In this document: positions 11,437-22,432 of the stretch, piece by piece
Layout: each line of letters begins with the position of its first letter
How positions within the stretch are numbered: the first letter of the stretch is position 1
Assembly: GCA_029204225.1 (NCBI GenBank)
Contig: CM055109.1
Coordinates: 4,965,053-5,029,052 of the forward strand
Source of the DNA: Diphasiastrum complanatum
Lineage: Eukaryota; Streptophyta; Lycopodiopsida; Lycopodiales; Lycopodiaceae
Reading direction: 5' to 3'
Length of the DNA stretch: 64,000 nt
Made by a program: the position numbers and the translations under genes
The notes under the pieces: model-generated
Database searches by the model: none
What the model was told of the DNA's origin: nothing
The model's input: the letters and a program-made list of their open reading frames with translations, nothing else

Positions 11437-13862
11437 CTACACCTTCTCCATGAAGTCGAGGCGGGTAGTATTGAAATCCAAATTGTGTGACAGGAAACAA
11501 CGGTGGGCTCTGACAATCCATTTGGAAGTTGTCCATGAGGTGAAGCGGGATTCCCAAGAGCCTCCCATCATAGCCGCACGAAAATAGAGATGAGCAATCA
11601 GTAGCTGATCTTTGATCTGCTCTGAGGCCATCGGCTTATTTGGATCAAATGCCAGGGGAGGAAGGCAATCGTCCCATTTGGTTGCCACCGATGCCAACGA
11701 AGTTAGATCTTTAGCAAACATTGTCGATTGTCGCACCGTTGGATCTGGAGAGTGGACATACTCTCTCTGATATGCTTATAAAGCACGATGGAAGTCCACT
11801 GAAATGGTCCAGCATAGCTTCTTGGCGCGAAGGGGAAATTTTGGCATGACCGGGACGGGGATTTGGGGTCCGGCTTCCAACACTTGAACGACTACTTTCT
11901 CATAGGTGGTGATGGTCTCTTTTGCCTTTGCCAACTCGATTGAAGCTGCTCCTTTGAACCTATCAAAGCGGCATTGGAATCCCTGAAGGGCCACTTTGTA
12001 TGTCTCTACTTTTTTGAATAAATATGCAATTTCCGTGGGTGTGACCGGATGATCGGGTATTTGCGTTGGCAGATAGGCATTACGCTCAAGGGTGGTCGCA
12101 TCCAATTCACCTTGAAGCCGTGTGCGATCTTGTTCGGACATCTGTAATTGCCCCTTCAGTAATTGCACCTGTTGCTTGGCATCTTGCACTGCCTTATCTA
12201 CCTGATCCTGTGCAGTTGTCAGGGCGTTTTGCAAGGAGCTGATGTAATTTTCCAAGCGATCTGCTTGTTGCTGGACCAACTTCTTTTCGCTTTCAGCCTT
12301 ATCTTCATGTTGTTTGGCTGTCTTCAACTCTCGATCCAGTTGGACAATTTTTTGGCTGATCAGAGTGTTTTCGGATCCTAGATCAGAGATTCTCTACTCC
12401 ATTTTCTTCTTCTTATCCAGCATAGACTGGATCACTTGCCCAAGGCTTGAAACCAACCCTAGAGCATCACCAGAATCAACGGTTGTGGCAGCGGTAGCAC
12501 CAGAGGACCTGATGGTACTGTCCTTGGTTGGCGTGAAATAGGTGCCACGGTCTCTTCTTCTTAAAAAATATCCTCCTCTTCAAACCCTTCAGGCACTGTG
12601 GCATCAAACTGTTTTGGTGATTTTACAACTGTGTCGACCCGGAAGTGTGGCTGGGCTACCTTGTGTGTGGGGTTGCTGGCTGGCATCTTCGACACCAACA
12701 GTAAATTCATGGATATGTCCGAATCCTCTTCCAGGGGATTGGGGTTCAAAGGACGTTGGGCTCTAGGGCATTTCAAAGATTTTGGTGGCCCCAAGGGGGT
12801 CAGAAACATCGAACATATCCATAAAGAACTGTGTGTTGGGTGAAGTGGCTTCGGTGTGCGGGGGTGAGGCGGCCTGGGCAGCTGTGATGGGAATGGTAGG
12901 CCCAATGGTCACAGACTGTCCTTGTATCGGAGAAGAGGCGAGGGAAGCATCATAGACTAGGGTAATGGGAAGTTCAGTGCGAACAGCAGCAGGGGGTGGA
13001 AGAGTAGCTAACGAGGTATGCCTAGTGCAACGTCATGACGCGGAAGGCGAGTCAGGAATTACGATCTCGCTGCATGGACGACGACGACTATGAGAGCTTG
13101 AGGCCTGATGGGATGATTCTGTCGGTGCTTCTTCGTAAACCGAAAGCATAGAATCTAGGTGGAAGCCATGGATTCTGTTTTCTAAGTGAGAAGCAGCTAA
13201 GAGGGACAATAAAGAGCCAGCAAACAAACTGCTGCTTAGTATTGGCCTTAATAGCTCGCTTGAGCTCACCGGAAACAGTCTTGAACCAATTATATGGTTC
13301 AAGAGGGGCTTTGGCCAACTTAGTGTGGGATTTCACTATCATGTGAAGGATTTGAGATGTGATGCGGTCTTTCTTGAGGCTGCCAACCATCAGGAAATTA
13401 TTCAATAGCTGGGTAGCTGCGTGGATGGAAGGCTCAGTGATGGCTTCCAAAAGGTAGCCATCATTGATCCAGTGCAGATCGTTGGTGAGGTCAATAAATG
13501 GCTTGATGGCCTGTTTGACGTGCTTGTGATTGGGTGAGGCCTGCGTACCAAATGATATTCCTATAGCTGCAAGTGCGGCCTCAGTGACGCGCACTTTGTG
13601 TGTGGCTCCCCACTCCCTGGAAAGTGATATAGAATCTGGATTTCTCTTTCTTCCACGTACTGAAGGCAAGAGTGATGAAATCCATATTGATGCGACCCGA
13701 AAAGGCTCTCTCATGAACACCCATTGCAATGAGCAGAGGCTCCGCAAGGGTCATACACTGAGTGACCATGCTTGTGCTAGGAAGAATCATGATGTCCGTT
13801 GCAGATGGGACATCACGATGGATAGTATAGTGCGAAGATTGGGAAGTATCGGTAGAAGACAT
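11437..13862 (-). pseudogene. Extra ORF downstream of gypsy integrase: helical domain, Pro/Ser linker, coiled coil, C-terminal domain
   Basis: On the minus strand a start at 13862 (MSSTDTSQSSHYTIHRDVP) opens a protein of about 800 codons that can be followed across a few frameshifts and stops to 11437. The N-terminal part (13862 to about 13040) contains TLAEPLLIAMGVHERAFSG, ITEPSIHAATQLLNNFLMVG and KAPLEPYNWFKTVSGELKRA and looks all-helical. A Pro/Ser-rich linker follows (about 13030-12560). A clear coiled coil spans about 12420-12050 (KTAKQHEDKAESEKKLVQQQ, DQVDKAVQDAKQQVQLLKGQ), rich in Gln, Glu and Lys with heptad leucines and one internal stop. The C-terminal globular part (about 12040-11437) includes TAYLFKK-like and SKWIVRAHRCFLSHN motifs. 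It lies between an integrase C-terminus (14676-15188, same strand) and an LTR-like end, so it belongs to that element. It is not gag, protease, RT, RNase H or integrase, and no membrane segment typical of Env was seen. Function unknown. Confidence 0.6.
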
Positions 13863-14154
13863 GATGATCAGAAAGGAATTATAAATGCGTGAAAGTGTAT
13901 CAGAAGGCAATGCAGGAAATTTGGAGAGCTTTGGTCTGAAGAAAATTCGCAAGAGCTTCGCTAGCACAAGTGAGGAATGAATCGAATTTAGCCAACTTAT
14001 AGGTGAATTTGGTGGGTCCATTACACTGAATAGTAGTTTGGTTGACCGGTTCTGAACAAAAATTTGCAGGCATGTGCAGATCTGTAAAAATAGGCTATAA
14101 AAATCTCGGCGCAGGTTTCTAGGGATCTGAACCTATCAGGCAAACATTTTTCAA

Positions 14155-14460
14155 GGCTGGCGAAGGATGAACCTTCGCGCAGGAGGGTCCTTCGCCCACC
14201 TACTGTCATAAATGCATTTTTTTCACAATCTGAACCTATGGACAACCTAATTTTGACATTTTAAAATCATCTAGCAGGTTGGCGAAGGTTCATAATGAGG
14301 TTATGATGCTCGGCAAAGGTTCCCAAAATGGCATATCACTGAACATTCGCCTGTCTCAAAATTGGATTTTCTCTTGTCAGGAACCTTCGCCCACCTCAAT
14401 TTTGACAAATCAAGGGTGGATGTACAGTCTAAGAGCTCAGCGAAGGTCTCTGATACTGTA
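14155..14460. repeat. Cluster of CGAAGG/CCTTCG motifs between integrase and extra ORF
   Basis: Within 300 bp the hexamer CGAAGG or its complement occurs at about 14161, 14172, 14189, 14283, 14391 and 14441, with near-matches at 14310 and 14349. The first two form a short inverted repeat (CGAAGG-atgaa-CCTTCG). The flanks are partly shared too (TTCGCCCACCT at 14190 and 14392). This is the spacer between pol and the extra ORF, so it could hold a promoter or RNA structure for that ORF. Confidence 0.6.
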
Positions 14461-14675
14461 TTGGCCAAATCTGTCCAAATCAGTGATTTTCTAAGTCATT
14501 GTCCATCAAAAATATTGTGCTTCTTTTTTCTTATGTTGATGATTTCCTGACTTTTGCTCATCAATCTTTCCTTATTTTTATTTTTTTTGTAACTGTCTTT
14601 TTCTAAAAAAGTCAGCAAATCAAATACTGAAAACAAAAAATTGAAAAACAAATAAAATCAAAAAATATATTGAGA

Positions 14676-15188
14676 TCAGACTGGCTGAACTGGCAGAGCA
14701 GGCTGCCAAAACTTGCGTAATCGACTGCCATTTACCGGAGTATCAAATCGTTTTCCATCCAAGTGCTCAAGAATTATTGCGCCATAGTTCAAGATCTCCT
14801 TCACTTTATACGGGCCTTTCCCGGTAAACTTCAACTTACCCTTGATCAGCTTGGTTTTGTACATCAATGCAAGATCTCCTGCTTTCAGATCTTTCTTGTG
14901 CAAACGACGATCGTGCCATGCCTTGCGGCGGCCTTTCTCTGCTGCTAAGGCATGAACTGTCATCAATCGAGTTTCACATAATTTGTGCAACGCTTCATGA
15001 CGGAGTTGTAAGGACATATCATCATTTAAGTGTTCCGTTGCTGCTATGTGTAAAGATGGGATTAAAAATTCAATTGGCATAACAGCATCTTGACCATAAA
15101 CCAGTTGAAAAGGTGTTTGATTTGTACTATTTTTGTAAGCGGTTTTGAATGTCGATAATGTTGCATACAGTTGGTTGATCAAGATCAA
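14676..15188 (-). pseudogene. Ty3/gypsy integrase C-terminal region
   Basis: A 170-codon open frame on the minus strand reads FKTAYKNSTNQTPFQLVYGQ, DAVMPIEFLIPS, then KAWHDRRL and GPYKVKEILNYGAIILEHL, ending VNGSRLRKFW. This is the end of the integrase core plus the C-terminal GPF/Y-type module. The PIEF and VNGxRL wording is typical of the Tat/Athila-type non-chromoviral branch (family knowledge). The fragment is cut at about 15188, where an inverted copy of the coiled-coil ORF begins. The downstream order on the same strand is the motif cluster, the extra ORF and the 3' LTR. Confidence 0.85.
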
Positions 15189-15189
15189 T

Positions 15190-15495
15190 TAAGAGCTATT
15201 AGTTTCTAAACAACATGAAGCCAAGGTAGCGGCTGAGCTCAAGGCAACCCAAAAGCATGAGGAGGCCTTGCAAAATGATGTTGTTCAGCTACAAGAAAGT
15301 TTATTAACGCCGCAAGAGCAAGTTGATAAGGCCATGCAAGAAGCCAAACAACAAGGCCCCCTCCTGCAAGGACAGTTGGACTTCGCGCAACTAGAAAAGG
15401 AGCATATGTAGAAAGAATTGGACGATGTGGCAGCTGAAAGAGACACTCTCCTGGACACCCTTGTTGCAAGGATGCCTACGTCTCATGACGAGCAA
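15190..15495 (+). pseudogene. Second, inverted copy of the coiled-coil segment
   Basis: The plus strand reads TQKHEEALQNDVVQLQESLL, EQVDKAMQEAKQQGPLLQGQ and KELDDVAAERDTLLDTLVAR. This aligns to the minus-strand coiled coil at 12300-12050 (DQVDKAVQDAKQQVQLLKGQ, GELDATTLERNAYL). The two copies are clearly homologous but diverged, so the family has at least two members in the window. One internal stop (TAG near 15409) is present. Its start coincides with the break of the integrase fragment, marking a rearrangement or nested insertion. Confidence 0.65.
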
Positions 15496-16061
15496 GTAAG
15501 AAGTTAAGTCTTGTGAACTATTTACTTTAGACACCCTAGCTAGCCAATTGTCATCGCCACCTTAACATGGTTCACCATCAAGGTCTACTTTGCTCTCCTC
15601 AACCTCCACATCCAAACTTGTTAGTTATATAACAATAGAATTTTCAATTCTTGACTGCAATGAAACTTGTAATGAGAAAAAATTCAATATGAAAAACAGA
15701 AAAATTTATAGCTCTCTCATTCTTATTATACTTAGTTATTATTGGTGAAAGTTTCTACTATAAGGACTAGTGGCATCCACAATCCTTGCTAGTGTGGTTT
15801 AGTCGTAAGCTTGCTATCGCTTGTAGTAAAGGCCTTACTACTTCTTGATGACATACACATCAAACCTTGCTATCGAGCCTTTATCTCATGCATAGAATGC
15901 CAAAGTGCAATAAAAAGCGTTGGATAGGTGGGGTGTGTGGCTAGGGCACACGTAACATGAGATTCAACTCATGTGTGATGCCGAGTGCTTGTTCTTTTTA
16001 TTTCAGTGGCACGTCACTTGCCACATAGTAATACTTGTCGTTAAAATGTCCGTGTCAACAT
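15496..16061. other. Intergenic, no gene recognised
   Basis: Mostly AT-rich with an LTR-like texture but no identifiable ends. No coding frame is convincing. Confidence 0.4.
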
Positions 16062-16285
16062 CCATTTAGAGATTGACACCTAGCACTTGGACTTTTCAAG
16101 TGCTAGGTGTCAATCTCCAAACATTGTCCAAATGAATATTTCAACGAAAGGTATTAATATGTGGCAATCATTAGTTCGAATGCTAGGTGTCAATCTCTAA
16201 ATGGGTGTCCAAGTGAACCTTCTGACACCTAGCATTTGGACCTTTTGATGGAAGGTTTAAGTCTTAGGTGTCAATCTCTTAACTA
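16062..16285. repeat. Hairpin-forming repeat cluster (AGGTGTCAATCTC)
   Basis: A perfect 20-bp inverted repeat has arms at 16069-16088 and 16098-16117 with a 9-base loop; the right arm is AAGTGCTAGGTGTCAATCTC. The same module recurs at about 16181-16204, where it pairs with 16062-16085 over 24 bp, and in inverted form near 16222-16236. A degenerate copy lies near 16264-16280. No coding potential. It looks like a collapsed MITE or nested foldback. Confidence 0.85.
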
Positions 16286-16539
16286 GTGTCAACACGAACA
16301 AACACCGTTAAATTTTTAACTCAACATTATATTATGTAAGCAACAAGGTGATTGATATGTCATAAGAAGCTTTGCCTTAAATCATGCACGTTTAAAATGT
16401 TAATTTTTTAAAAAAATGAGGACTTTATTTTAGAAGAATTAAAATATTCTCAAGTCCACTTAGAAGTGACACCTCAAATCGTCACAATAGCTTACCACTA
16501 TCACACCAAAGCTAAAAAAAAAAAAAACTCGCACTAGTG

Positions 16540-17140
16540 TGAGAATGCCCAAAGGCCTCAGGCCTTGCTTTGCCCTTCAGCAAAGGGGCTCTGAGCTCTT
16601 CTCTACCACGACACCACAGCCGAGGCCGAGGGGGCCCACGAGAGAGGGGCCATGGCCCATCAACCATGTTACACAAGCAAGAGCCTGTCCTAAGGAACCC
16701 ATCCCGATATTCCAACTGCACGTGGACACGTGGCTAAAGGGAGCCCACTTCATTGAGAAACCGCATCTCCAGGTTAGGTCCAGACAGATTCCGGTGTCCG
16801 CCTCAGAACAAACCCTCGGCCAGCCCTGGTCACCGGCTACACCGGTTTCTTTCCCTCCCTTCCCTTCTTCCTCACTTCTCCTCCTCCTTGCATATCTCTC
16901 TCTCTCGCTCGTTTGCTCGCTTGCTCGCTCGCTCGCTCTCGCGGCTATGGGCGATCTCGCCGGGCTCTGTTACGGCTTCTGATTCTTGCAATTCACTCAA
17001 TTGCGCGATCGATCGCGCCAGCCGAACCTAAAAAGCCAGCAGTGTTTGCAGCCTTTTCAGTGCTGTAGGATAGATTGGAGGCTGGCTGAATGAAGCCCAT
17101 GCTTGGTTTGGCAGCACTTAGCTTACGATCCATGCATCAG
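16540..17140 (+). promoter_or_regulatory. Promoter and first leader exon of the BPC gene (inferred)
   Basis: A locally GC-rich block contrasts with the AT-rich surroundings. It contains a CT-rich, GAGA-type tract (about 16893-16910), a CTCG tetranucleotide run to 16941, and a donor-like CAG|gtatgg at 17140/17141. There is no clear TATA box. The next good coding exon on this strand is the BPC exon at 19585, so I infer a long leader with one or more introns. The transcription start is not visible. Confidence 0.45.
16947..16982 (+). CDS. Possible upstream ORF in the BPC leader (11 codons)
   Basis: ATG at 16947 reads MGDLAGLCYGF and then TGA. It follows directly on the CTCG tract in the presumed leader. 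BPC translation could be affected if the leader is as inferred; this is unproven. Confidence 0.25.
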   Translation: MGDLAGLCYGF

Positions 17141-19584
17141 GTATGGTGTTTCTCCTGGTTGATGCTAATGTGAGTGCTTAGATCCTTGTTTTCCTTGGTA
17201 ATTGGCCGTTTTCTGGAGCCTCACCTTTGTGGGCGACTCTGTTAGCCCTTGTCTACATGCAGGCACCACCGTGTTTATGACCTAAATCATTAAATCACTC
17301 AACGTTTGGGCTTCCACCATTGTCGAACTGCTTTCCTCGGATGGTTTTTGTTGAAGCCTCACGGTTTTCTGTTTGCGTCCCATAGAACGTTGTTATTCAT
17401 ACTTTGTGGAATGTGTTGAGAGGCATTTTTGAGGGAGATTTCTGAAGCTTTTGAATAGTCCACATCCGTCCTTTCCTTGGTGTCGACATTTCAACTCTTA
17501 TCAGCCACACCACAGAGGACCTAAAAGAGAGAAAAAAAAAACGATAACGTCAGTAAAATGTTTGTCTAGAAATTGTAAGATTTACATTGCTGGTGCAATT
17601 TGTTTTAAAATATCATGTCCACTACGTTGTGGAGAGCACTGGGTTTCAAATTTGTGTCAATTAGAGTTTTTGGGTTCAATTGCCCATCCAACACCTGCCC
17701 ATATATTAGATTCTAAAACTACAGCTCGATGTACATTAGTGTTACTGCTGATTTTCAATTGCATACTAAGAGTGAATTTTAAATTTAATGTCTTGGTCAG
17801 TTCTTTAAATCAGATGCTGTTCAAGGACACACATCATTAGTCTTGATCTTACTGTATTTAGAAATTTTGTCTGTCTTATAAAGAAGGTTAAGAATCATTA
17901 GATAACAACATTGCCGCATAGCCATATGAGTAATTGAAAATAGGCCAAATTTCTTCATGTCTGTACTCTGAACGTTACAAACTATATGATTTGGTACAAA
18001 TACATGTAATCTTTACCTAAAAGTTTTTCCTTACCTTTCACTTCTTGCAAATCAGCCTGTTTTAGCTCAAAATATGCATATCTAGGTTTTGCTGTAATGA
18101 TTCACCTCTTCATTTTAATTTTCTGAAATTTTGTTAGGACTTGGTAACAAGTTTTTTATGAGCTCTAGTCCAACTTGGTATGCCAGTGAATGTCTCTTAT
18201 ACAGACCATATACCTACCTCCTGCATGGGTACGGATATCCATACAGACGTGCAGCAGGACCTGCACCCATATTCATACTTTGGAAACTATGCTAATGAAG
18301 TTATCCAGAGCTTTTTTGTAGCGGGATACTACAAGCGAGATTTGCATTTTGTAAAGGTTCTATATATGAAAGGCGCCTCATTTTCTGTCCCTCTTCTTAG
18401 TCCTAGTTTTAGTCTATATCTTGCTGCAAAAGTGCAGACATGGTCCAGCTTAATGTTAACCTCGCTTCTAGCAGTGGTCTTCACAAGCTAAGAGTGTAAT
18501 AACTATCTGCAATTTTTATCTATCGGCAGAAATCAAGTCTGTTTTATCTTGCACTTCCTTATTCATTTTTTTAGATAAGGTCAAATGGCAGTTCGATTTC
18601 TGTTAGAAATTAAGCAAAGCATTTCTATTATTGGATCGTTATCTGAGAAAAAGTTGAAACTTGCAAATTGGACATATGACTGATACAACTGATACTTCAA
18701 TGTTTTGGAGACATACCACTTCCTAATCTATTGTGATTTTTGTGTGCAGTTAGTCCTGTTGCTTTTGCATTCTGCTGTATGGAGAAGCTAAGTATATGTT
18801 TGGAAGTTGGCTCTCGATAAAACATGTCTTTTGTATGAGGTGGGTTTAACTTCTACTGAAAGTCTCAGACCATTAAGGATCATGCAGTAACTTAGTTGCT
18901 ACTTTCGTAGTGGACAACTGTTCTCACATTTGGAGATTATGGAGCATTGACATGTAGTTCAGTGATTGCATGTGATTGTATCCATTTTAGATTCTGTACA
19001 GCTCTTATGAAATCTCTTTGTGGTATGGTTCCAAGGTCAAATTGCTCAGTTTGTTAAGTTGGGATGCTATTTACACTTTTGGATGAGGAAATCAAGATCG
19101 GTCAAGCAAAAACTGCAACATGTCTGTCAAGTGACGTTCACAGAAGTTTTGTGCTTAGTGGTTCTTGGCACACAATGGCATGGCTTGGCATAGCTACCGA
19201 CCAGCAGATGATCATTGTTATGCTATTTAGTTTTTGTCAAGAACCAAGCCAAGCTGTGTAGTTTGAACATCGTTAAATGTTTTTGCATTTTCCGAAGACA
19301 ACCTTCAGAAAGGAGGCCAAAAAGGGTGTAGGTGCGGTGCAGATCTCACTGCTGTGAGGCCGACTAATACTTTTCTCCAGTGGGACACTTGCTCAGAGTG
19401 CCATCACTGAAGAGTTGCCGACTTTTGGAGCGTACTTACTAATGCAAGCAGGACTTCTTTCATCTGGTGAATAAGCGCTGCTGCTCAGTGCGTTATTTTT
19501 TGCAAGTGCTGACTTTGGACCATTTTGTTAACGTACAAGCTGCTCCAAAATTTTTACCCTAAGCCTCTCCTAGACTGTGAACAA
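17141..19584 (+). other. Presumed 5'-UTR intron(s) and leader of the BPC gene
   Basis: No coding exon was recognised. Acceptor-like sites include GCATGCAG near 17263, TGTGTGCAG near 18749 and TTTTTTGCAAG at 19506, any of which could begin a leader exon. Open frames at 17451-17840 and 18180-18491 show no domain and no codon-like pattern. Confidence 0.35.
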
Positions 19585-20214
19585 ATGGAGGATTACCCCT
19601 TTGATTCAAGTTTCCATTCCATGCCCATAGATGTTCTAGGTTTGGATATGGCATTTGATTGTGAGCAGTATAAAGAGCCAGCGTATAATAAGAAAAGGGA
19701 AAGAGCTCCCATTGAAGGTGAATATCATAATAAGTCAATGGTCACGTCGAAGGGTACAACTGGGAATAAAGATAAGCGTCCCAAGAAGCTGCTGGAGCTT
19801 ACCCAACAACATTCATCTCAGCCTCAGGCAACTTGGAAGCCAGATTTACCTGTGAAATCAGAGACATCTCAGGAACAGCAACCTAAAGAGCAGGAGTCTG
19901 GAAGTGGAAATGCTTATGATGTTAAGAGAACACCTGCTCCATACTGCTCTTGTACAGGTGAGAATCAGCAATGTTACAGATGGGGAACTGGTGGATGGCA
20001 ATCTGCTTGCTGCACTACTCTGATCTCCGTGCATCCACTACCGATGAACCCAAAGAAGAGGGGCTCAAGGGTGGCAGGTCGAAAGATGAGTGCCGGGGCA
20101 TTTCATAAACTTTTAGAAAGGATGGTTTTAGAAGGTTGGGATGCAAGCTGCCCTATTGATTTAAAAGACCACTGGGCTAAACATGGTACAAATCGATATG
20201 TAACTCGTAAGTAA
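19585..20214 (+). CDS. BBR/BPC family GAGA-binding transcription factor
   Basis: The product is 209 residues, starting at ATG 19585 ([10 protein letters not shown]); the frame is open further upstream but without another ATG. BBR/BPC proteins bind GA-rich repeats (GAGA elements, C-box) in the nucleus and recruit repressive complexes at developmental genes. The C-terminal half is the diagnostic DNA-binding domain. Five cysteines lie in [20 protein letters not shown] and the following ACC, then come [36 protein letters not shown] and a stop three residues later. The middle is basic and polar ([19 protein letters not shown]), as expected for the nuclear-localisation part. The protein is short and lacks an obvious long N-terminal coiled coil, so it is closer to the compact class; subclass is not assigned. 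A CT/GAGA tract in its own leader would suit autoregulation, which is inference. Confidence 0.95.
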   Translation: MEDYPFDSSFHSMPIDVLGLDMAFDCEQYKEPAYNKKRERAPIEGEYHNKSMVTSKGTTGNKDKRPKKLLELTQQHSSQPQATWKPDLPVKSETSQEQQPKEQESGSGNAYDVKRTPAPYCSCTGENQQCYRWGTGGWQSACCTTLISVHPLPMNPKKRGSRVAGRKMSAGAFHKLLERMVLEGWDASCPIDLKDHWAKHGTNRYVTRK

Positions 20215-21280
20215 GTGCTCCAGTCAGCTGAAAGGTAAACATTGCTACTCCAAGGTCAATCATAAAAAAGAATCAATTCAGGCTTTAAATTAAAAGAGAG
20301 GTCGACTGTTATATTGACAGTTTACTGGGATTGTAAGAAATTTAGCATAGGAAGTAGGCTATTGTGGGCCAGACCGTAATCAATTTACAGTTCCTTCAAA
20401 CATGCCATTGGAGTTAGTCTAAACTTTGCAATGTGTTAAGATACCTCACTTCAAGAATCTGGTTGTATTCATTGTGGAAGAAATCGAATCTTTGCTACAG
20501 TTTAAGCTCCACCAGGAGCATGCGTAGAATGTAAAAGTTCCTTAGTGCAAGAATAAACGCCTTGCAGCGACTTCAGGTATCCTCTTTGGATTACCTTAAG
20601 GCTCAGTAGTATCCTTAGAGAAATGCTTCAAATTTATGAGAGCTTGTAATTTTCCGGAGCCATTTGTGTATGAATTCATGTTGCAGATGCCCATTTTTCT
20701 CTGGCGGATGTTTGCTGATCTTCTGCGTGTAATATGGTTGCTGCATGACAAAAAAGTGGCATTTTGAAAATTCTGAATCAATCTTAATCTTGTAGAATTT
20801 TAGGCTTTTTTGAAGTAGAATAAGTTTTGAAATTTTGATTTTTGTTTGTGGTGGCTGAATCGATTCAGTCATGTCTGTTTTGAAGCATGGCAACAGTCTG
20901 AAGACGCACCAGATCAAAATCTGTTGATGATGTTTAAAATTAGTTTGTAGGAGATTCTTTGCTGCTAAGTTGAGAAATGCCATAAGTGCTAGCATGAGCT
21001 AGCAAGTTTTATAGGTATGTAAGTCCACTCTTACTGTCATGATTTCCCTGAAATGTGATCTGATTTGCATGAAATACATTGCACGTGAGTGGATAATGTA
21101 GGCATTTTGTGTGGCTATTAACTAATTGCCACCCTAGAACTGAAAGAACCTACAACAATACTGCCAGGAAATGTGAAAGTGCTGATCAAATTAGTAGCAG
21201 AATGACAACAATGATAGATGAATTGCTGAATTGAACGTGAACTTAGTAAGAACTGACTTACGCTACTCTCCAATCCACCC
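20215..21280. other. BPC 3' region and intergenic sequence
   Basis: No poly-A signal could be chosen with confidence. Minus-strand frames at 20596-20995 show no domain. Confidence 0.4.
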
Positions 21281-21570
21281 AACAGGGTTGGCTCAGTTGG
21301 TTAGCTTGGCATCCAAAGTTTCTTTGGTCCCAAGTTTGAGCCTCCCCTTGGAAACCAAGAAGTACATTGCCCAAGCAAAAATGAGACCTTCTGGCTATCT
21401 GTAGTTACTAAGGCATGAATTAGGCCCAAGATCTCCGACTTACAGTTTGGGGCCTCATAGCAGCCCTTTGAGTAATAAATGCCAAAGTAAATATTGAAGG
21501 GCTTAAGTGCCTAACCGTATGATCTAATGCTAAAAAACAATGTTGGGCCTAGGGCCCCAGGAACCATCTA
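21281..21570 (+). mobile_element. tRNA-derived SINE, longest copy
   Basis: The 5' end holds both parts of an RNA polymerase III promoter: an A-box-like TGGCTCAGTTGG (21289-21300) and a B-box-like AAGTTTGAGCC (21332-21342). Between and after them, the sequence GCTTGGCATCCAAAGTTTCT is shared with copies at 27200-27262 (plus) and 50482-50565 (minus). The 3' end is uncertain; 21570 is where recognisable SINE-like text (GGGCCTAGGGCCCC) stops. I found no clear target-site duplication for this copy. Confidence 0.6.
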
Positions 21571-22169
21571 GAATATGACCGCAACTCTTTTCCCTCCTAG
21601 AAAGATATTGTTCTCGATGTGGGTTGAAGAGGAAGAAGATTAATGTGAGGCAAATATACTAAACAGCAAAAAGCCTGATGCAACTTTGTGGTTAGAACAT
21701 TGAATGAGGATGGAGATTGCAGTTGGACAAATATTGAGTGCATTGCTACTTACTAAGGGTTGATTGCACATCCTTGTTAATGAAAGTAGAAATGTATAGA
21801 AAATAAGATCGACAACAAAGAACTAACTGAACAGGGAAATTGGTAAATGAGACTAACACTAGGAACCACTATCATAATAATATTGTGGAAGAGCATGGAT
21901 AGAGTGCAACATGAGATGTGTCACAAAATAGACGTACTATTCGTGAACTACTTGCAAAAATGTAGGCAAATTTTATAACGTTGAATAAGGATGTAGTACA
22001 AGAGTGTGGGGTCGACAATCCACTAATAAGAAATGCCAATGTGTCACAACTAAAATGTAATACAATAGAAAAAACCTTAAATTGATGTCTTGAAGGAGCT
22101 TCTTCTTGCTCAATAATAGCTCGATATCTTAGAATAGCTGCAATGTCTTCAACATAATCTTATTACATT
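21571..22169. other. Intergenic, no gene recognised
   Basis: AT-rich, with no supported frame. The last part may be unrecognised upstream sequence of the copia fragment that follows. Confidence 0.4.
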
Positions 22170-22432
22170 GCAGCTTTTTAGGTTGCCAAAGAGGCAATTT
22201 GGTTGAGAAACTTTTTGTCTGACATTGGTCTCAGACAATCTACTTCGACAATTATTCAGTGTGGTAACCAAAGTGCTATTGCATTATTGATTAATCTTAG
22301 ATTTCATTCTAGAAGCAAGCACATTGAGATCAAGTACCGGTACATCTGGAGCAGAATACTCAACAAGGAGGTAACTTTGAAATATTGCAGAATCTAGTAC
22401 ATGGCAACTGATATGTTTAGAAAAGGGTTAAA
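22170..22432 (+). pseudogene. Ty1/copia RNase H C-terminal fragment
   Basis: The plus strand reads VAKEAIWLRNFLSDIG, then IQCGNQSAIALLINLRFHSR and SKHIEIKY, with a stop before a MATDMF block that stands for the ADIFTK motif. This is the end of copia RNase H. It stops abruptly at about 22432, where a gypsy gag end on the opposite strand begins. Short and dead. Confidence 0.85.

Noticed and set aside
11437-13862. Env protein for the extra gypsy ORF
   Set aside because: The position is env-like, but I see no signal peptide, transmembrane segment or furin-like site; the coiled coil alone is not evidence for Env.
21281-21342. A functional tRNA gene
   Set aside because: A- and B-box-like motifs are present, but no cloverleaf arms pair well and the unit is repeated elsewhere with a shared non-tRNA tail and, in one case, a target-site duplication. 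This is a SINE.
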